Part shown: positions 27,082 to 36,605 of the stretch, piece by piece
Layout: each line of letters opens with the position of its first letter
How positions within the stretch are numbered: the first letter of the stretch is position 1
Source of the DNA: Pseudomonas kitaguniensis
GTDB lineage: Bacteria > Pseudomonadota > Gammaproteobacteria > Pseudomonadales > Pseudomonadaceae
Assembly (NCBI RefSeq): GCF_009296165.1
Contig: NZ_VUAZ01000039.1
Coordinates: forward strand, 1 to 46,832
Direction: 5' to 3'
Length of the DNA stretch: 46,832 nucleotides
Notes under the pieces: generated by a model
Seen by the model: the letters and a program-made list of their open reading frames with translations, nothing else
Told to the model about the DNA's origin: nothing
Database searches by the model: none
Program-made: the position numbers and the translations under genes

Positions 27082-30000
27082 ATGCTGCCTGAAGTCACGC
27101 AATTCGAAGACACCGTCACGCTCGTCAGTGACACCGGTATCCAGTTCATGGATTTCGCGCTGCGCCTGGACGCCCGCAAGGAGCCGGCTGGCGAGTTCGC
27201 GCCGTTGAATATTGGCATCTGCCGCTTGCTGTACAACGAAGAGAAAGACTTCTACTTCTATGAGCCGGCGCCAGGGAAGATCGAAAAAGCCAAGCCGGTG
27301 TTCAGTCTCGACATGAAAAGCAGCCTGGAGCTGCTGGACGGCATCTGGTTGCCGATTCCGTTTTTCCGGTTCATGCCGCCCTACCGTTTCGACAGCGGCC
27401 CGGTGAACTGGTCGCGCATGCGCCTGGTCAAGCTGCCCGCCGCGGACATCGACGGCAACACGCACCGTCTGACCCTGGCGTTCGACAGCCGCATCATGCA
27501 AAAGCGCAGCGGCACCGCTTACCTGGCACCGAACGAAGAAGACGTCAGCTCTGGCGTGGCCTTCAAGCTCGCGGTCAATTCGGCCGAGCTGCAAGAATTC
27601 CTCAGCCAGCCGTGGGTCAACGAATGGCTGCAAGAGCTGTTCAACGAAGGCAATGTGCAACGCACGCGCGATGAACTGGACGCCGACCTGCGCGCCCACC
27701 ATCACTTGGCGCATTACCTCAACGTGTTGAGCCTGCTGGCCAAACCGTCGGCGTCCCAGCAAAGCAACCTCAGGGCCAAGGTCGAGATCCCGGAAATCAA
27801 AGTGGTCGCCAATGACCCCAATGGCTTGGTCAAACCGATCCTGGTCGACCTGGTGCTGGACGTCGGCAACTCGCGCACCTGCGGCATTCTGATCGAAAAT
27901 CACGGCCAGGCCGGTTCCGGGCTCAAGCAAAACTACGTGCTGGAACTGCGCGACCTGATCACCCCGGAACACACCTACAACGAGCCCTTTGAGAGCCGTG
28001 TCGAATTTGCCCAGGCGTATTTCGGCAAAGACCACTGCTCGGTCAAAAGTGGCCGTCACGATGCGTTCCAGTGGGCGACTATTGCGCGGGTCGGCAGTGA
28101 GGCCGGGCGTCTGGCCAGCCGTCGTCGCGGCACCGAAGGCTCCACCGGCCTGTCGAGCCCCAAACGCTACCTGTGGGATGAAAACGCCTACGGCCACGGC
28201 TGGCGTTTCAACGCGGCTTACGTAAAAACCGACAATGAACCTTATGCCACTGCCGCGCCGTTTTCGCACCTGATCAACGAAACCGGCGAAGCGCTTTACA
28301 GCCTCGACGAAGACGACCGTTTGCCGGTATTCATGCCGCGCTACTCACGCAGCTCGTTGATGACCTTCATGCTCGCCGAAGTGGTTGCGCAGGCGCTGTC
28401 GCAAATCAACAGCCCGGCGCAACGCTCACGTCAGGGCCACACGCGCAAACCGCGTCAGCTCAACAGCATCACCCTGACCGTGCCGCCGGGCATGCCTCAG
28501 GCCGAGCGCAGCATTCTTAATGAGCGACTGTTGCAAGCCATCGGTCTGGTATGGAAAAGCCTTGGCTGGCATGACAGCGAAGACAGCCCGCATGAAGACG
28601 GGCCAACCCCGCCGAGCATGCCAATTCCGAGTATCCGCGTGGAATGGGACGAAGCGTCCTGCGGCCAGTTGGTGTACCTGTACACCGAGGTCAACGAAAA
28701 CTTCGCCGGCCACCCGGAAGAGTTCTTCGCCACGCTGGCTCGCCCGGACAAAAAAGACCGTGAGCGAATTACCCTCGCAACCATCGACATCGGCGGTGGC
28801 ACCACAGATTTGGTGATCACCGATTACCGCCTGGACCGCGCCGGCAACAACAGCACCGGCAGCAACGTGCACATCGTGCCGGAGCAACGTTTTCGTGACG
28901 GCTTCAAAGTGGCCGGCGATGACATCGTGCTCGATGTGATTCAGGACTTCATCCTGCCTAGCTTCGAAAAAGCCTTGCAGAGTGCCGGCGTCAAATCCGC
29001 CGACTCGCTGATGTCGCGGCTGTGCGGCGCCGAAAACATCGACGCCAAAGACGTGATCCTGCGCCAGCAACTCAACCTGCAAGTGTTCACCCCGCTGGCG
29101 CTCGCGCTGCTCAAGGAATACGAGCACTACGACCCGCAGACCCAGGTTGAACTCAACACCCGTTCCTACCGCGAACTGCTGGGCGACGACGCCATCAGCC
29201 AGTCCGTGCTCGACTACGTGCACAGCGCCGTGCGCCGCGACGTTGGCGCGCAGAACGGGTTTGACCTGTACGCCACGCCGATCAGCTTCGACCTGCAAAA
29301 ACTCCACGCTGCGTTCCTCAACGATCAGATCAACATCACCAAGATCCTCGGCGCGCTGTGTGAAGTGGTCGCGCATTACCCGTGCGACATGCTGCTACTG
29401 ACAGGCCGGCCATCGCGCCTGCCGGGCATCCAGGCATTTATTCGCAAGGTCTTGCCGTTGCCGCCAGGGCGCATCCTGGCGCTGCAAAATTACCGCACCG
29501 GCGGCTGGTATCCGTTCCACAAGAACGGGCGTATCGACGACCCGAAAAGCACCGCGTCGGTGGGGGCCATGCTCTGCCTGCTGTGCGCCAACCACAGCGT
29601 GCCGAACTTCTACTTCCGCGCCTCGGCGCTCAAGCCGTACTCGACCGTCAAGCACATCGGCACCATCGATCAGAACAACGTGATCAAAGACGCCGACGTG
29701 CTGTACCGCAACATCGAAACCGAGCCCGAAAACTACAAGATCAAGCTGCCCGTGATCGGCGCCGGTGACGACGCCGACACGCCGCAACTGGAAATGCGCG
29801 GCGACCTGCGCCTGGGCTTCCGCCAACTTGCCGCAGAACGCTGGGCGGCCTCGCCGCTGTATACCCTGCGCTTCACCAACGCCGGGCGCGACAAGTTCTC
29901 GCGCGCCGTCGGTGAAGACGGTGCGGCGCCATTGCTCAAGGTGCGTTTTGAGGTCAAGGCCGGCGACAAGCACACGCGCAAGCAGGGCTTGGTCAGCGAC

Positions 30001-30150
30001 CGGCTGGTGGTGCAAGGCATCGAATCCAATAGCAGCAATGTCAGCTTCAACCCGCGCAGCGACCTCGAACTGGAACTCAACACCATGCTCGACGCCGGCC
30101 TGAGCGAGACCAAATACTGGCTCGACAGTGGAAGTGTGAAACGCAAATGA
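27082..30150 (+). CDS. srfB: SrfB, actin/Hsp70-like ATPase family protein
   Basis: The 1022-residue protein matches the SrfB family. Visible ASKHA-fold motifs are phosphate-1 D260-V-G-N-S-R (LVLDVGNSRTCGILIE), phosphate-2 D569-I-G-G-G-T-T-D (ATIDIGGGTTDLVITD), and an adenosine-type loop at about 771-782 (LLLTGRPSRLPG). It has no signal peptide or membrane helix and should be cytoplasmic. The first 250 residues and the last 200 have no motif I recognise. The family is called a virulence factor because srfB was found as an SsrB-regulated gene in Salmonella, but its biochemistry is not established. The gene starts 17 nt after srfA and its stop overlaps srfC by 4 nt. Confidence 0.9.
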   Translation: MLPEVTQFEDTVTLVSDTGIQFMDFALRLDARKEPAGEFAPLNIGICRLLYNEEKDFYFYEPAPGKIEKAKPVFSLDMKSSLELLDGIWLPIPFFRFMPPYRFDSGPVNWSRMRLVKLPAADIDGNTHRLTLAFDSRIMQKRSGTAYLAPNEEDVSSGVAFKLAVNSAELQEFLSQPWVNEWLQELFNEGNVQRTRDELDADLRAHHHLAHYLNVLSLLAKPSASQQSNLRAKVEIPEIKVVANDPNGLVKPILVDLVLDVGNSRTCGILIENHGQAGSGLKQNYVLELRDLITPEHTYNEPFESRVEFAQAYFGKDHCSVKSGRHDAFQWATIARVGSEAGRLASRRRGTEGSTGLSSPKRYLWDENAYGHGWRFNAAYVKTDNEPYATAAPFSHLINETGEALYSLDEDDRLPVFMPRYSRSSLMTFMLAEVVAQALSQINSPAQRSRQGHTRKPRQLNSITLTVPPGMPQAERSILNERLLQAIGLVWKSLGWHDSEDSPHEDGPTPPSMPIPSIRVEWDEASCGQLVYLYTEVNENFAGHPEEFFATLARPDKKDRERITLATIDIGGGTTDLVITDYRLDRAGNNSTGSNVHIVPEQRFRDGFKVAGDDIVLDVIQDFILPSFEKALQSAGVKSADSLMSRLCGAENIDAKDVILRQQLNLQVFTPLALALLKEYEHYDPQTQVELNTRSYRELLGDDAISQSVLDYVHSAVRRDVGAQNGFDLYATPISFDLQKLHAAFLNDQINITKILGALCEVVAHYPCDMLLLTGRPSRLPGIQAFIRKVLPLPPGRILALQNYRTGGWYPFHKNGRIDDPKSTASVGAMLCLLCANHSVPNFYFRASALKPYSTVKHIGTIDQNNVIKDADVLYRNIETEPENYKIKLPVIGAGDDADTPQLEMRGDLRLGFRQLAAERWAASPLYTLRFTNAGRDKFSRAVGEDGAAPLLKVRFEVKAGDKHTRKQGLVSDRLVVQGIESNSSNVSFNPRSDLELELNTMLDAGLSETKYWLDSGSVKRK

Positions 30151-32867
30151 ATGACCTGACCCCAGAGCAAATCCAACTGTCTGCCAGTTGGGCCGCTGTT
30201 TATGAAGGTGCCGGTCAGGCGCTGGAATGGATCAGCCAGACCCGCGTCAACGCTCCGCGCCTGGACAGCGAGGCGGACAACCTCAATGTGCGCCTGCACC
30301 GTGCGCGCAACCTGGCCCACAGCTTGGGCCGCGTGGCGACCACGCCGATGACGATTGGCTTTTTCGGCCTGTCGCAGGCCGGCAAGTCGTACTTGATCTC
30401 GGCGCTCGCGGCCGGCCAGAACGGCAAGCTCGAAACCCAGTTGGGCGAGCGGCGCCTGGACTTTATCAAGCACATCAACCCGGTCGGCGGCGGCAAGGAA
30501 GCCACCGGCCTGGTGACGCGCTTCAGCCGCCGGGCCAAGCCGGGCGAAGACTCGCAGTTCCCGATCGAACTCAAGCTGTTCCGTGAAATCGAGCTGGCGA
30601 AGATTCTCGCCAACTCCTGGTTCAAGGACTTCGACCTTGAGCGCATCAATTACCAGATCGACGAAGAGCGCATCCAGCGTGCCCTTCAGCCGTTCGAAGG
30701 GCGCGAAAATGCGCCGCTGCAGAAAGGCGTCAGCGCCGACGATATTGTCTCGCTGTGGGATTACATGCGCGAGACCGCACCCAACTCGGTGAAAAAACTC
30801 GAGCACGCGTACTGGCCCAAAGTGTTGCAACTGGCGCCACGCCTGAACTTCCAGGAGCGTGCCGAGCTGTTGTCGATTCTGTGGGGCGAGCAGCGCGAGC
30901 TGACACGCGCCTACCAACAACTGGCGGGCGCGCTGCACAAGCTTGGCCTGGCCGAAACGGTTTTCGCGCCGCTCGAAGCACTGATCAGCTTCAACGGTGA
31001 GGCCTACCACCAGCGCGACAACATCATGAACGTCGACATTCTCGAACGTTTTGGCACGCCGCTGGATTTGCCGATCAATGTGCGACCGCACATTGACGGC
31101 CGCTTGCACAGCAGCCAGAGCATCCCGGTCGCACAACTGGCGGCACTCACCGCCGAGATGACCTTCGTGCTGCTTGAGGCGCCGCTCGATGACCTCGTCA
31201 ATCAGGTCGACCTGCTGGACTTCCCAGGCTATCGCGGGCGCAAAAACCTGCTTGAAATTGCCGACTCCAGCGACCCGCAATCAAGCACCAAGGATAACTC
31301 CGTGGCGCAGTTGATTCTGCGCGGCAAGGTTGCCTACCTGTTCGAGCGCTACACCGATACCCAGGAAATGAACGCGCTGGTGGTGTGCACAAGCTCGACC
31401 AAGCAAAGTGATGTGAACGACGTAGGCCCGGTGCTCACGCGCTGGATCGACAAAACCCAAGGCCCGACGCCCGCCTCGCGCAGCAAGCGTGAAGCAGGGC
31501 TGATCTGGGCCTTGACCATGCTCGACCTGCGTGTGGCCACAGGCCTCAATCAAGAACGCGACCAGGACGACGAAGGCTGGAACGGCATGGTCAAGCTGAC
31601 CATGCTTGAACGCTTTGGCAGCCTGCCGTGGATGACCGACTGGGCCGGCACGCCGTTCCAGAATACTTACCTGGTGCGCAAGCCACGCATGAATGCCGGG
31701 TTTATCCAGCAGGACAAAAACGGCCCGGAAATCGGCATCAACCCCGACAATCAGGTGCGCATCGACAGCCTCGGCGAAAGCTTCGCCAAAAACGCACTGG
31801 TTGGGCGGCACATCAAAAACCCGGGCAAGGCCTGGACCGAAATGCTGCGCCTCGACGATGGCGGCATCCGCTATTTCGGCAGCAGCTTCAACGGCGTGGC
31901 GAATATCGAGTTCAAGCTGGCGCGCATTCGCGAGCAACTTGAAGAATGCATCGAAAGCCTGACGGTGCATGGCCTGAGCACGTGGTACCACGCCGATGGC
32001 GATGGCGCCGCAGCGGCCAAAAAGCTCCAGGCACAGACAATCCTGACCGGCCTGGGCAGGCGTGCCACGGTGCTTGGCGAGTTTATCCACCAACTCGACA
32101 TGCCCGGCGAGCACATCCGCGACCTGTACCTCAGCGGCGTGTATGAAGACGCCGACGCCACCACTGCGGATGAAAGCCAGCCGGTCGCCGCTGCGCCAAG
32201 CAACAGCCTGTACAGCGACAGCGCCGGGTTCGACTTCGACTTCAGCGACAGTTTCAACGACGACGCACCCGCCGCCAGCAGCGCGCCCAGCGCGGCGCCG
32301 GTGCCGGAGCTGCAAAGCAACGAACACCGCTTTGCCAAGGCCGCCTTTAAAGCCTGGATCGCGCATTTACGCGAGCTGACCACGCGCCAGAACCTGATGA
32401 GCCTGCTGGGTCTTGAGCGCTCGCTGATCGAAGCGGTGGTCGACGAGTTGATTACCGCAGGTTACCGCTACGACCTGCCGGGCCAACTCAGCCGCGCCGT
32501 GCTCAAGCGCGCTCAGAGTGGTGCGCGTCGCGACCAGTTGGTGGAGCGCCAAGTGCTGGAAGTGCAACTGGTGCTGCGCGACTTCGTGTCGTGGTTCGGC
32601 TACCTGCAGAAGCCTGTCAGCGAGCGGCCAAACAGCCGCGCCGGTGCCAAGGCGCCGCTGTTTTCGTTCTACACCGATGTCGCACCGGGCCAACTGCCGC
32701 AACTGCCGCCGCAGCCTGCAAACCAGGCGCAGCGGTTCCTCGGCGACTGGCTCTCGGGCCTGGCGTATATCACCGTGGAAAACGCCGGCCATGGCGCCGG
32801 GCGCGAAATCACCATTGAACAGAATGAACGGCTGGGCCACGTGCTCACTGCCTTCACAGCGAGATAA
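30147..32867 (+). CDS. srfC: SrfC, dynamin-like P-loop GTPase family protein
   Basis: The 906-residue protein matches the SrfC virulence-factor family. It has a G1/Walker A motif at 74-81 (GLSQAGKS), a G3-like D358-F-P-G (VDLLDFPGYRG), and TKQSD near residue 416 as a possible G4. A long helical C-terminal half follows, interrupted by an acidic, Ser/Ala/Asp-rich low-complexity stretch (about 670-725, with FDFDFSDSFNDD). This layout is that of a large bacterial dynamin-like GTPase; GTP use is inferred. No signal or membrane helix is seen. It overlaps srfB by 4 nt, so the two NTPases are translationally coupled and probably work together. Confidence 0.88.
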   Translation: MNDLTPEQIQLSASWAAVYEGAGQALEWISQTRVNAPRLDSEADNLNVRLHRARNLAHSLGRVATTPMTIGFFGLSQAGKSYLISALAAGQNGKLETQLGERRLDFIKHINPVGGGKEATGLVTRFSRRAKPGEDSQFPIELKLFREIELAKILANSWFKDFDLERINYQIDEERIQRALQPFEGRENAPLQKGVSADDIVSLWDYMRETAPNSVKKLEHAYWPKVLQLAPRLNFQERAELLSILWGEQRELTRAYQQLAGALHKLGLAETVFAPLEALISFNGEAYHQRDNIMNVDILERFGTPLDLPINVRPHIDGRLHSSQSIPVAQLAALTAEMTFVLLEAPLDDLVNQVDLLDFPGYRGRKNLLEIADSSDPQSSTKDNSVAQLILRGKVAYLFERYTDTQEMNALVVCTSSTKQSDVNDVGPVLTRWIDKTQGPTPASRSKREAGLIWALTMLDLRVATGLNQERDQDDEGWNGMVKLTMLERFGSLPWMTDWAGTPFQNTYLVRKPRMNAGFIQQDKNGPEIGINPDNQVRIDSLGESFAKNALVGRHIKNPGKAWTEMLRLDDGGIRYFGSSFNGVANIEFKLARIREQLEECIESLTVHGLSTWYHADGDGAAAAKKLQAQTILTGLGRRATVLGEFIHQLDMPGEHIRDLYLSGVYEDADATTADESQPVAAAPSNSLYSDSAGFDFDFSDSFNDDAPAASSAPSAAPVPELQSNEHRFAKAAFKAWIAHLRELTTRQNLMSLLGLERSLIEAVVDELITAGYRYDLPGQLSRAVLKRAQSGARRDQLVERQVLEVQLVLRDFVSWFGYLQKPVSERPNSRAGAKAPLFSFYTDVAPGQLPQLPPQPANQAQRFLGDWLSGLAYITVENAGHGAGREITIEQNERLGHVLTAFTAR

Positions 32868-32870
32868 GTA

Positions 32871-33887
32871 ATGCCCATTCGTGTAGATCTGCTTGCGTTA
32901 GAACCCAATGTGCCGGGTCAGGCGCGGTTGGCGGTGAAAAAATGGAACGGTGCTCAGGAGCAGCTGGAGTTTTCCATCCAGCGCAACCAGGACCACTTTT
33001 ACCTGCAAGACCGCCAGCAGTGGAGCAACAACCCGTTCTGGTTCAAGGTCAGCCAATTCAACGCCATCGACGATGCGCTGGAAACGCTGGTAGGCCCGGA
33101 TGTGGTGAACCCGTTGCTGGAAGGCAGCGGCAACTCCAATTTCCAGATCGAGCTGCGCGAACAAGGCTTGGGCCACAGTGACCGCGGCGTCGTGCGCCCG
33201 GGGCTGGGCCTGCTGTCGTCGACGGCCGGCGGGCAAACCCGCTCCACGTATGACGCGACCACCCTGCAAGCACCTGAGCCCGAGCCGAAAATTCCCGAGC
33301 TGCCGGAGCTGGTGCTGGAGCTGCCACCGGCCGAGCCTGAGCCCGAACCGATTGTGGCCACGCCCGAGCCTGAGCCCGTAGTAGTAGTGGTGCCGCCAAA
33401 GCGCAGCAACAAGCTGTTGATCGGCGTGATCATCGCCGTGGTCATCGCGTTGCTGGCTGCTGTGGCGGCCTGGCTGTGGCTGCGCAATTCAACCCCTGCA
33501 CCGGCGCCCAAAGTGGAACCCGCGCCTGCGGTCGCCGAAGCGCAACCTTGCGATGTCGCCAGCATGAACAGCCAGCCGGAATTGGCCTTCGTGCAAGGCT
33601 GCATCAAGGCCGCACCGGCCAGCGCGCAGTTGCTGGAAATTATCGAAGCCGCCAAAGCCAACAAGCATTGCGGTGTAGCCCAGCGCTTGTACGCCAACCG
33701 TGCGCAAGGCGGCGACATGTTGATCGCCAATGCGTATGCCCGCGAATACGACCCCAAGTACCTGAAACCCAGCGAATGCTTCCCGAAACCAGACAACGCC
33801 ACCGCCGCGTACTGGTACGAAACCATTCTTGGCCACGAGCCGGATAACGCCGAAGCCAAACAGCGTTTCGAGGAGTTGCAACCGTGA
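32871..33887 (+). CDS. Single-pass membrane protein of the srf/tag locus, unknown family
   Basis: The 338-residue protein has a cytoplasmic N-terminal domain (about 1-130), an acidic Pro-Glu linker (EPEP runs, about 135-175), one transmembrane helix at about 181-203 (LLIGVIIAVVIALLAAVAAWLWL), a Pro/Ala stretch, and a C-terminal periplasmic domain with four cysteines. The end (AKQRFEELQP, preceded by AAYWYETILGHEPDN) looks Sel1/TPR-like. I do not recognise the whole. It begins 3 nt after srfC and overlaps the next gene by 4 nt. The topology repeats that of the first and last genes of the locus, so it may be a third anchor linking the cytoplasmic NTPases to periplasmic partners. Confidence 0.78.
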   Translation: MPIRVDLLALEPNVPGQARLAVKKWNGAQEQLEFSIQRNQDHFYLQDRQQWSNNPFWFKVSQFNAIDDALETLVGPDVVNPLLEGSGNSNFQIELREQGLGHSDRGVVRPGLGLLSSTAGGQTRSTYDATTLQAPEPEPKIPELPELVLELPPAEPEPEPIVATPEPEPVVVVVPPKRSNKLLIGVIIAVVIALLAAVAAWLWLRNSTPAPAPKVEPAPAVAEAQPCDVASMNSQPELAFVQGCIKAAPASAQLLEIIEAAKANKHCGVAQRLYANRAQGGDMLIANAYAREYDPKYLKPSECFPKPDNATAAYWYETILGHEPDNAEAKQRFEELQP

Positions 33888-35881
33888 GCACCCCGACGTT
33901 TTTGCAGCGCTGCGCGCTGGGCGCCGCCGCCCTTCTGGCCTTGAGCATCAGCTCGCTGGCGAGTGCCGACGACAAGCCGCTGATCCAGGAAGGCAAAAAA
34001 ACCCTGTTCCAGCGCGTGCTGACCACCCCCGGCTGCAAAGTCAGCCCCGCCGCAGGTGGCGCGCCCGGTGCGACGCAACCCACCTTCAGCCGCTTCTACG
34101 TGTATGAGCGCGCGCAGGCCGCCAATGCCGAATGGCTGAAAGTCGGCCCCGACAGCTATGGCAAAACCATTGGCTGGTTACCGGCGGCGTGTACCACCGA
34201 CTGGAAAATGCAACTGACCCTGGCCTTCACCAACCCGGCCAACCGTGACCGCTTGCTGTTTTTCAAAGAGCGCGCCACGGTCGAAGGGATTCTTGATGCG
34301 CCAGACCCGGTCAGCAAAGTTGCACCGCTGCGCGCAGCACTCAAACAAGGTAAACCGGCGCCCGGCGTACTGGCTGAAGAGCCGGCCTACTTTGTCGACC
34401 TGCAAAAGCAGTTCTATTTACTGCCGGTGCTCAGTGGCGAAGAAGTCATGACCGAAGGCGGTTTTCGCACGCGCCTGCTCAACGTCGCCTCGGTCAGCAA
34501 GGCCGATGAGGCCGACGCCAAAAATGCCGGCAACGCAGGCAGTACCGACCCGGCTGCAGCCCAAGCCAACGCCAGCAGCCAGTTGAAGGAATTCAGCGCG
34601 GCGGTGGTGTTTGTCATCGACTCGACCATCTCGATGGACCCGTACATCGACCGCACCCGTGAGGCGATTCGCAAGGTTTACCAGCAGATCGAAGCGGAGA
34701 ACCTCGGCAAACAGGTTAAATTCGGCCTGGTCGCGTTCCGCTCCAGCACCAAGGCGGTGCCTGGCCTGGACTACGTGAGCAAAATGTACGCTGACCCGAA
34801 TCAGGTCAAAGACAGCGCCGACTTCCTCAGCAAAGTCGCCGACCTCAAACAGGCCAAGGTTTCCAGCAGCAGCTTCGATGAAGATGCGTTTGCCGGCGTG
34901 ATGCACAGCATCGACAAAGTCGACTGGACCCAGTTCGGCGCGCGCTACGTGGTGCTGATCACCGACGCCGGGGCCATTGAGGGCGACAGCAAACTCTCGC
35001 AAACCGGCCTCAGCGCGTCACAGGTTCGCCTCGAAGCGGCCAACCCCGGCGTAGCGATTTACACCTTGCACCTGAAAACCCCGGCGGGCATCAAGGACCA
35101 CAGCAAAGCCGAGGCGCAGTACCAGAACCTCTCGACCTACCCCGGCACCAACACGTCGCTGTACTACCCGGTGAATGCCGGTGACGTGCAAGAGTTCGGG
35201 CGCAAGGTCGACTCGCTGGCCGCCGCGATTACCTCGCAGGTAAAAGCCGCCTACTTGGGCGAAGACGCCATCGGCAGTGCCCTGAACGCCAAGGCAGAAC
35301 CGGGCGACAAGAAGATGCTCGAAGACGCCGCGCTGATCGGCCACGCGATGCAGTTGGCTTATCTCGGCGAGAAGACCAACAGCAAGGCGCCGCCGGTGTT
35401 TCAGGCGTGGATCACCGACCGCGACTTGATCAAGCAAAACATCCCGACCACCGATGTACGGGTGTTGCTGACCAAAGCCCAGCTCAGCGATTTGAGCGCA
35501 GTGATGAAGCAGATTCTCGACGCCGCCAACGAAGGCCTGATCTCGCCAACCGAGATGTTTGACCGCCTGCGCTCGGTGGCCGCGACCATGGGCGCCGACC
35601 CTAACCAGCTCAAGCAAAACAGCAACGCCAAGCTGGCGGACATGGGCGTACTGGGTGAGTACCTCGAAGGCCTGCCGTACCAGAGTGAAGTGTTGAACCT
35701 GGATGAAGAAACCTGGAAGAGCTGGGACGGCCTGGCACAGGAGAAATTCATTCGCACGCTGAACACCAAACTTCGCCATTACCAACGTTACAACGCCGAC
35801 GTCGACCGCTGGGTTGCCCTCGCCAAAGACAGCGACGCTCGGGACAACGTGTACCCGGTGCCGCTGGAAATGATGCCGTAA
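33884..35881 (+). CDS. Exported vWA-domain protein, like the C-terminal part of T6SS kinase PpkA
   Basis: The 665-residue protein starts with GTG at 33884, overlapping the upstream stop (GTGA). A signal peptide is present (about 1-28, ending SSLASA). An SH3-like segment follows (FYVYERAQAANAEWLKVG), then a vWA domain with MIDAS-type residues D246-S-T-I-S250 and Asp361 (LITDAGA), and a long helical C-terminus. IDSTISMDPYIDRTREAIRK resembles the vWA region of P. aeruginosa PpkA, but here no kinase domain or membrane helix precedes it. It directly precedes TagT/S/R-like genes, as ppkA does in the H1 T6SS cluster. The third MIDAS position is Thr rather than the usual Ser. Role: probable periplasmic sensor or binding partner. 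Confidence 0.85.
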   Translation: MSTPTFLQRCALGAAALLALSISSLASADDKPLIQEGKKTLFQRVLTTPGCKVSPAAGGAPGATQPTFSRFYVYERAQAANAEWLKVGPDSYGKTIGWLPAACTTDWKMQLTLAFTNPANRDRLLFFKERATVEGILDAPDPVSKVAPLRAALKQGKPAPGVLAEEPAYFVDLQKQFYLLPVLSGEEVMTEGGFRTRLLNVASVSKADEADAKNAGNAGSTDPAAAQANASSQLKEFSAAVVFVIDSTISMDPYIDRTREAIRKVYQQIEAENLGKQVKFGLVAFRSSTKAVPGLDYVSKMYADPNQVKDSADFLSKVADLKQAKVSSSSFDEDAFAGVMHSIDKVDWTQFGARYVVLITDAGAIEGDSKLSQTGLSASQVRLEAANPGVAIYTLHLKTPAGIKDHSKAEAQYQNLSTYPGTNTSLYYPVNAGDVQEFGRKVDSLAAAITSQVKAAYLGEDAIGSALNAKAEPGDKKMLEDAALIGHAMQLAYLGEKTNSKAPPVFQAWITDRDLIKQNIPTTDVRVLLTKAQLSDLSAVMKQILDAANEGLISPTEMFDRLRSVAATMGADPNQLKQNSNAKLADMGVLGEYLEGLPYQSEVLNLDEETWKSWDGLAQEKFIRTLNTKLRHYQRYNADVDRWVALAKDSDARDNVYPVPLEMMP

Positions 35882-35885
35882 GCCC

Positions 35886-36605
35886 ATGCCCATTCTTGAG
35901 ATCGACAACCTGCTGGTGCGCCGAGGCGACGGTGCGCAAGCGCATCAGGTGCGCCTGCCGCGCTTGCAGGTCGGCGCCGGGGAAATTCTCGCGATAACCG
36001 GCGAGAGCGGCTGCGGCAAGAGCACCTTGCTCGAAGCCCTCGGCCTGCTGCTGGCGCCAGTAGAACTCGGGCGCTTTCAGCTAAGCCCGCGCGCGCCGAG
36101 TGAGCCGCCGCTGGATATAGCCCAATTGCTTGCACACAACGATCAACCGGCGCTGGCCGCTGTGCGGTCGCAGCATTTGGGGTTTATTTTGCAGAGCGGC
36201 GGCTTGCTGCCGTTTCTCAGTGTGCGTGACAACATCAGCTTGCCGCGCCAGATGCTCGGCATGCCGCTGCACAGTGCGCACATCGAGCATGCGGTCGAGG
36301 TGTTGCGCTTGGGCGGGCTGCTCGACAAACGCCCACAGGCATTGTCGATCGGTGAGCGGCAGCGCGTCGCCTGCGTGCGCGCAATCGCGCATGAACCGCA
36401 ATTGTTGCTGGCCGACGAACCCACCGCCGCTCTCGACCCACACAGTGCGCGGCGTTTGTTTGAATTGCTGTTGAGTTTGGTGGCAAACCTTGGCTTGAGC
36501 GCACTGGTGGTGTCGCATGACTGGGCGCTGCTGAAAGACTTTGGCTTGCCGCGCTTGGGCGCTGTCAGCCGTCAGGGAGAGACGCGGTTTGAACCGATGG
36601 ATTGA
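35886..36605 (+). CDS. TagT-like (LolD-type) ABC transporter ATPase
   Basis: The 239-residue protein has a complete ABC ATPase set: Walker A G39-ESGCGKST47, Q-loop (GFILQSGGLLPFLSV), signature LSIGERQRVAC, Walker B LLLADEPTAALD and H-loop SHDW. It belongs to the LolD/MacB-type group that pairs with FtsX-fold permeases and works as a mechanotransmitter rather than a classic importer. The gene begins 4 nt after the vWA gene and its end overlaps the permease gene by 17 nt. The order vWA-ATPase-permease-SUMF1-lipoprotein equals ppkA-tagT-tagS-tagR-tagQ of the P. aeruginosa H1 T6SS, hence the TagT label by context. Confidence 0.88.
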   Translation: MPILEIDNLLVRRGDGAQAHQVRLPRLQVGAGEILAITGESGCGKSTLLEALGLLLAPVELGRFQLSPRAPSEPPLDIAQLLAHNDQPALAAVRSQHLGFILQSGGLLPFLSVRDNISLPRQMLGMPLHSAHIEHAVEVLRLGGLLDKRPQALSIGERQRVACVRAIAHEPQLLLADEPTAALDPHSARRLFELLLSLVANLGLSALVVSHDWALLKDFGLPRLGAVSRQGETRFEPMD

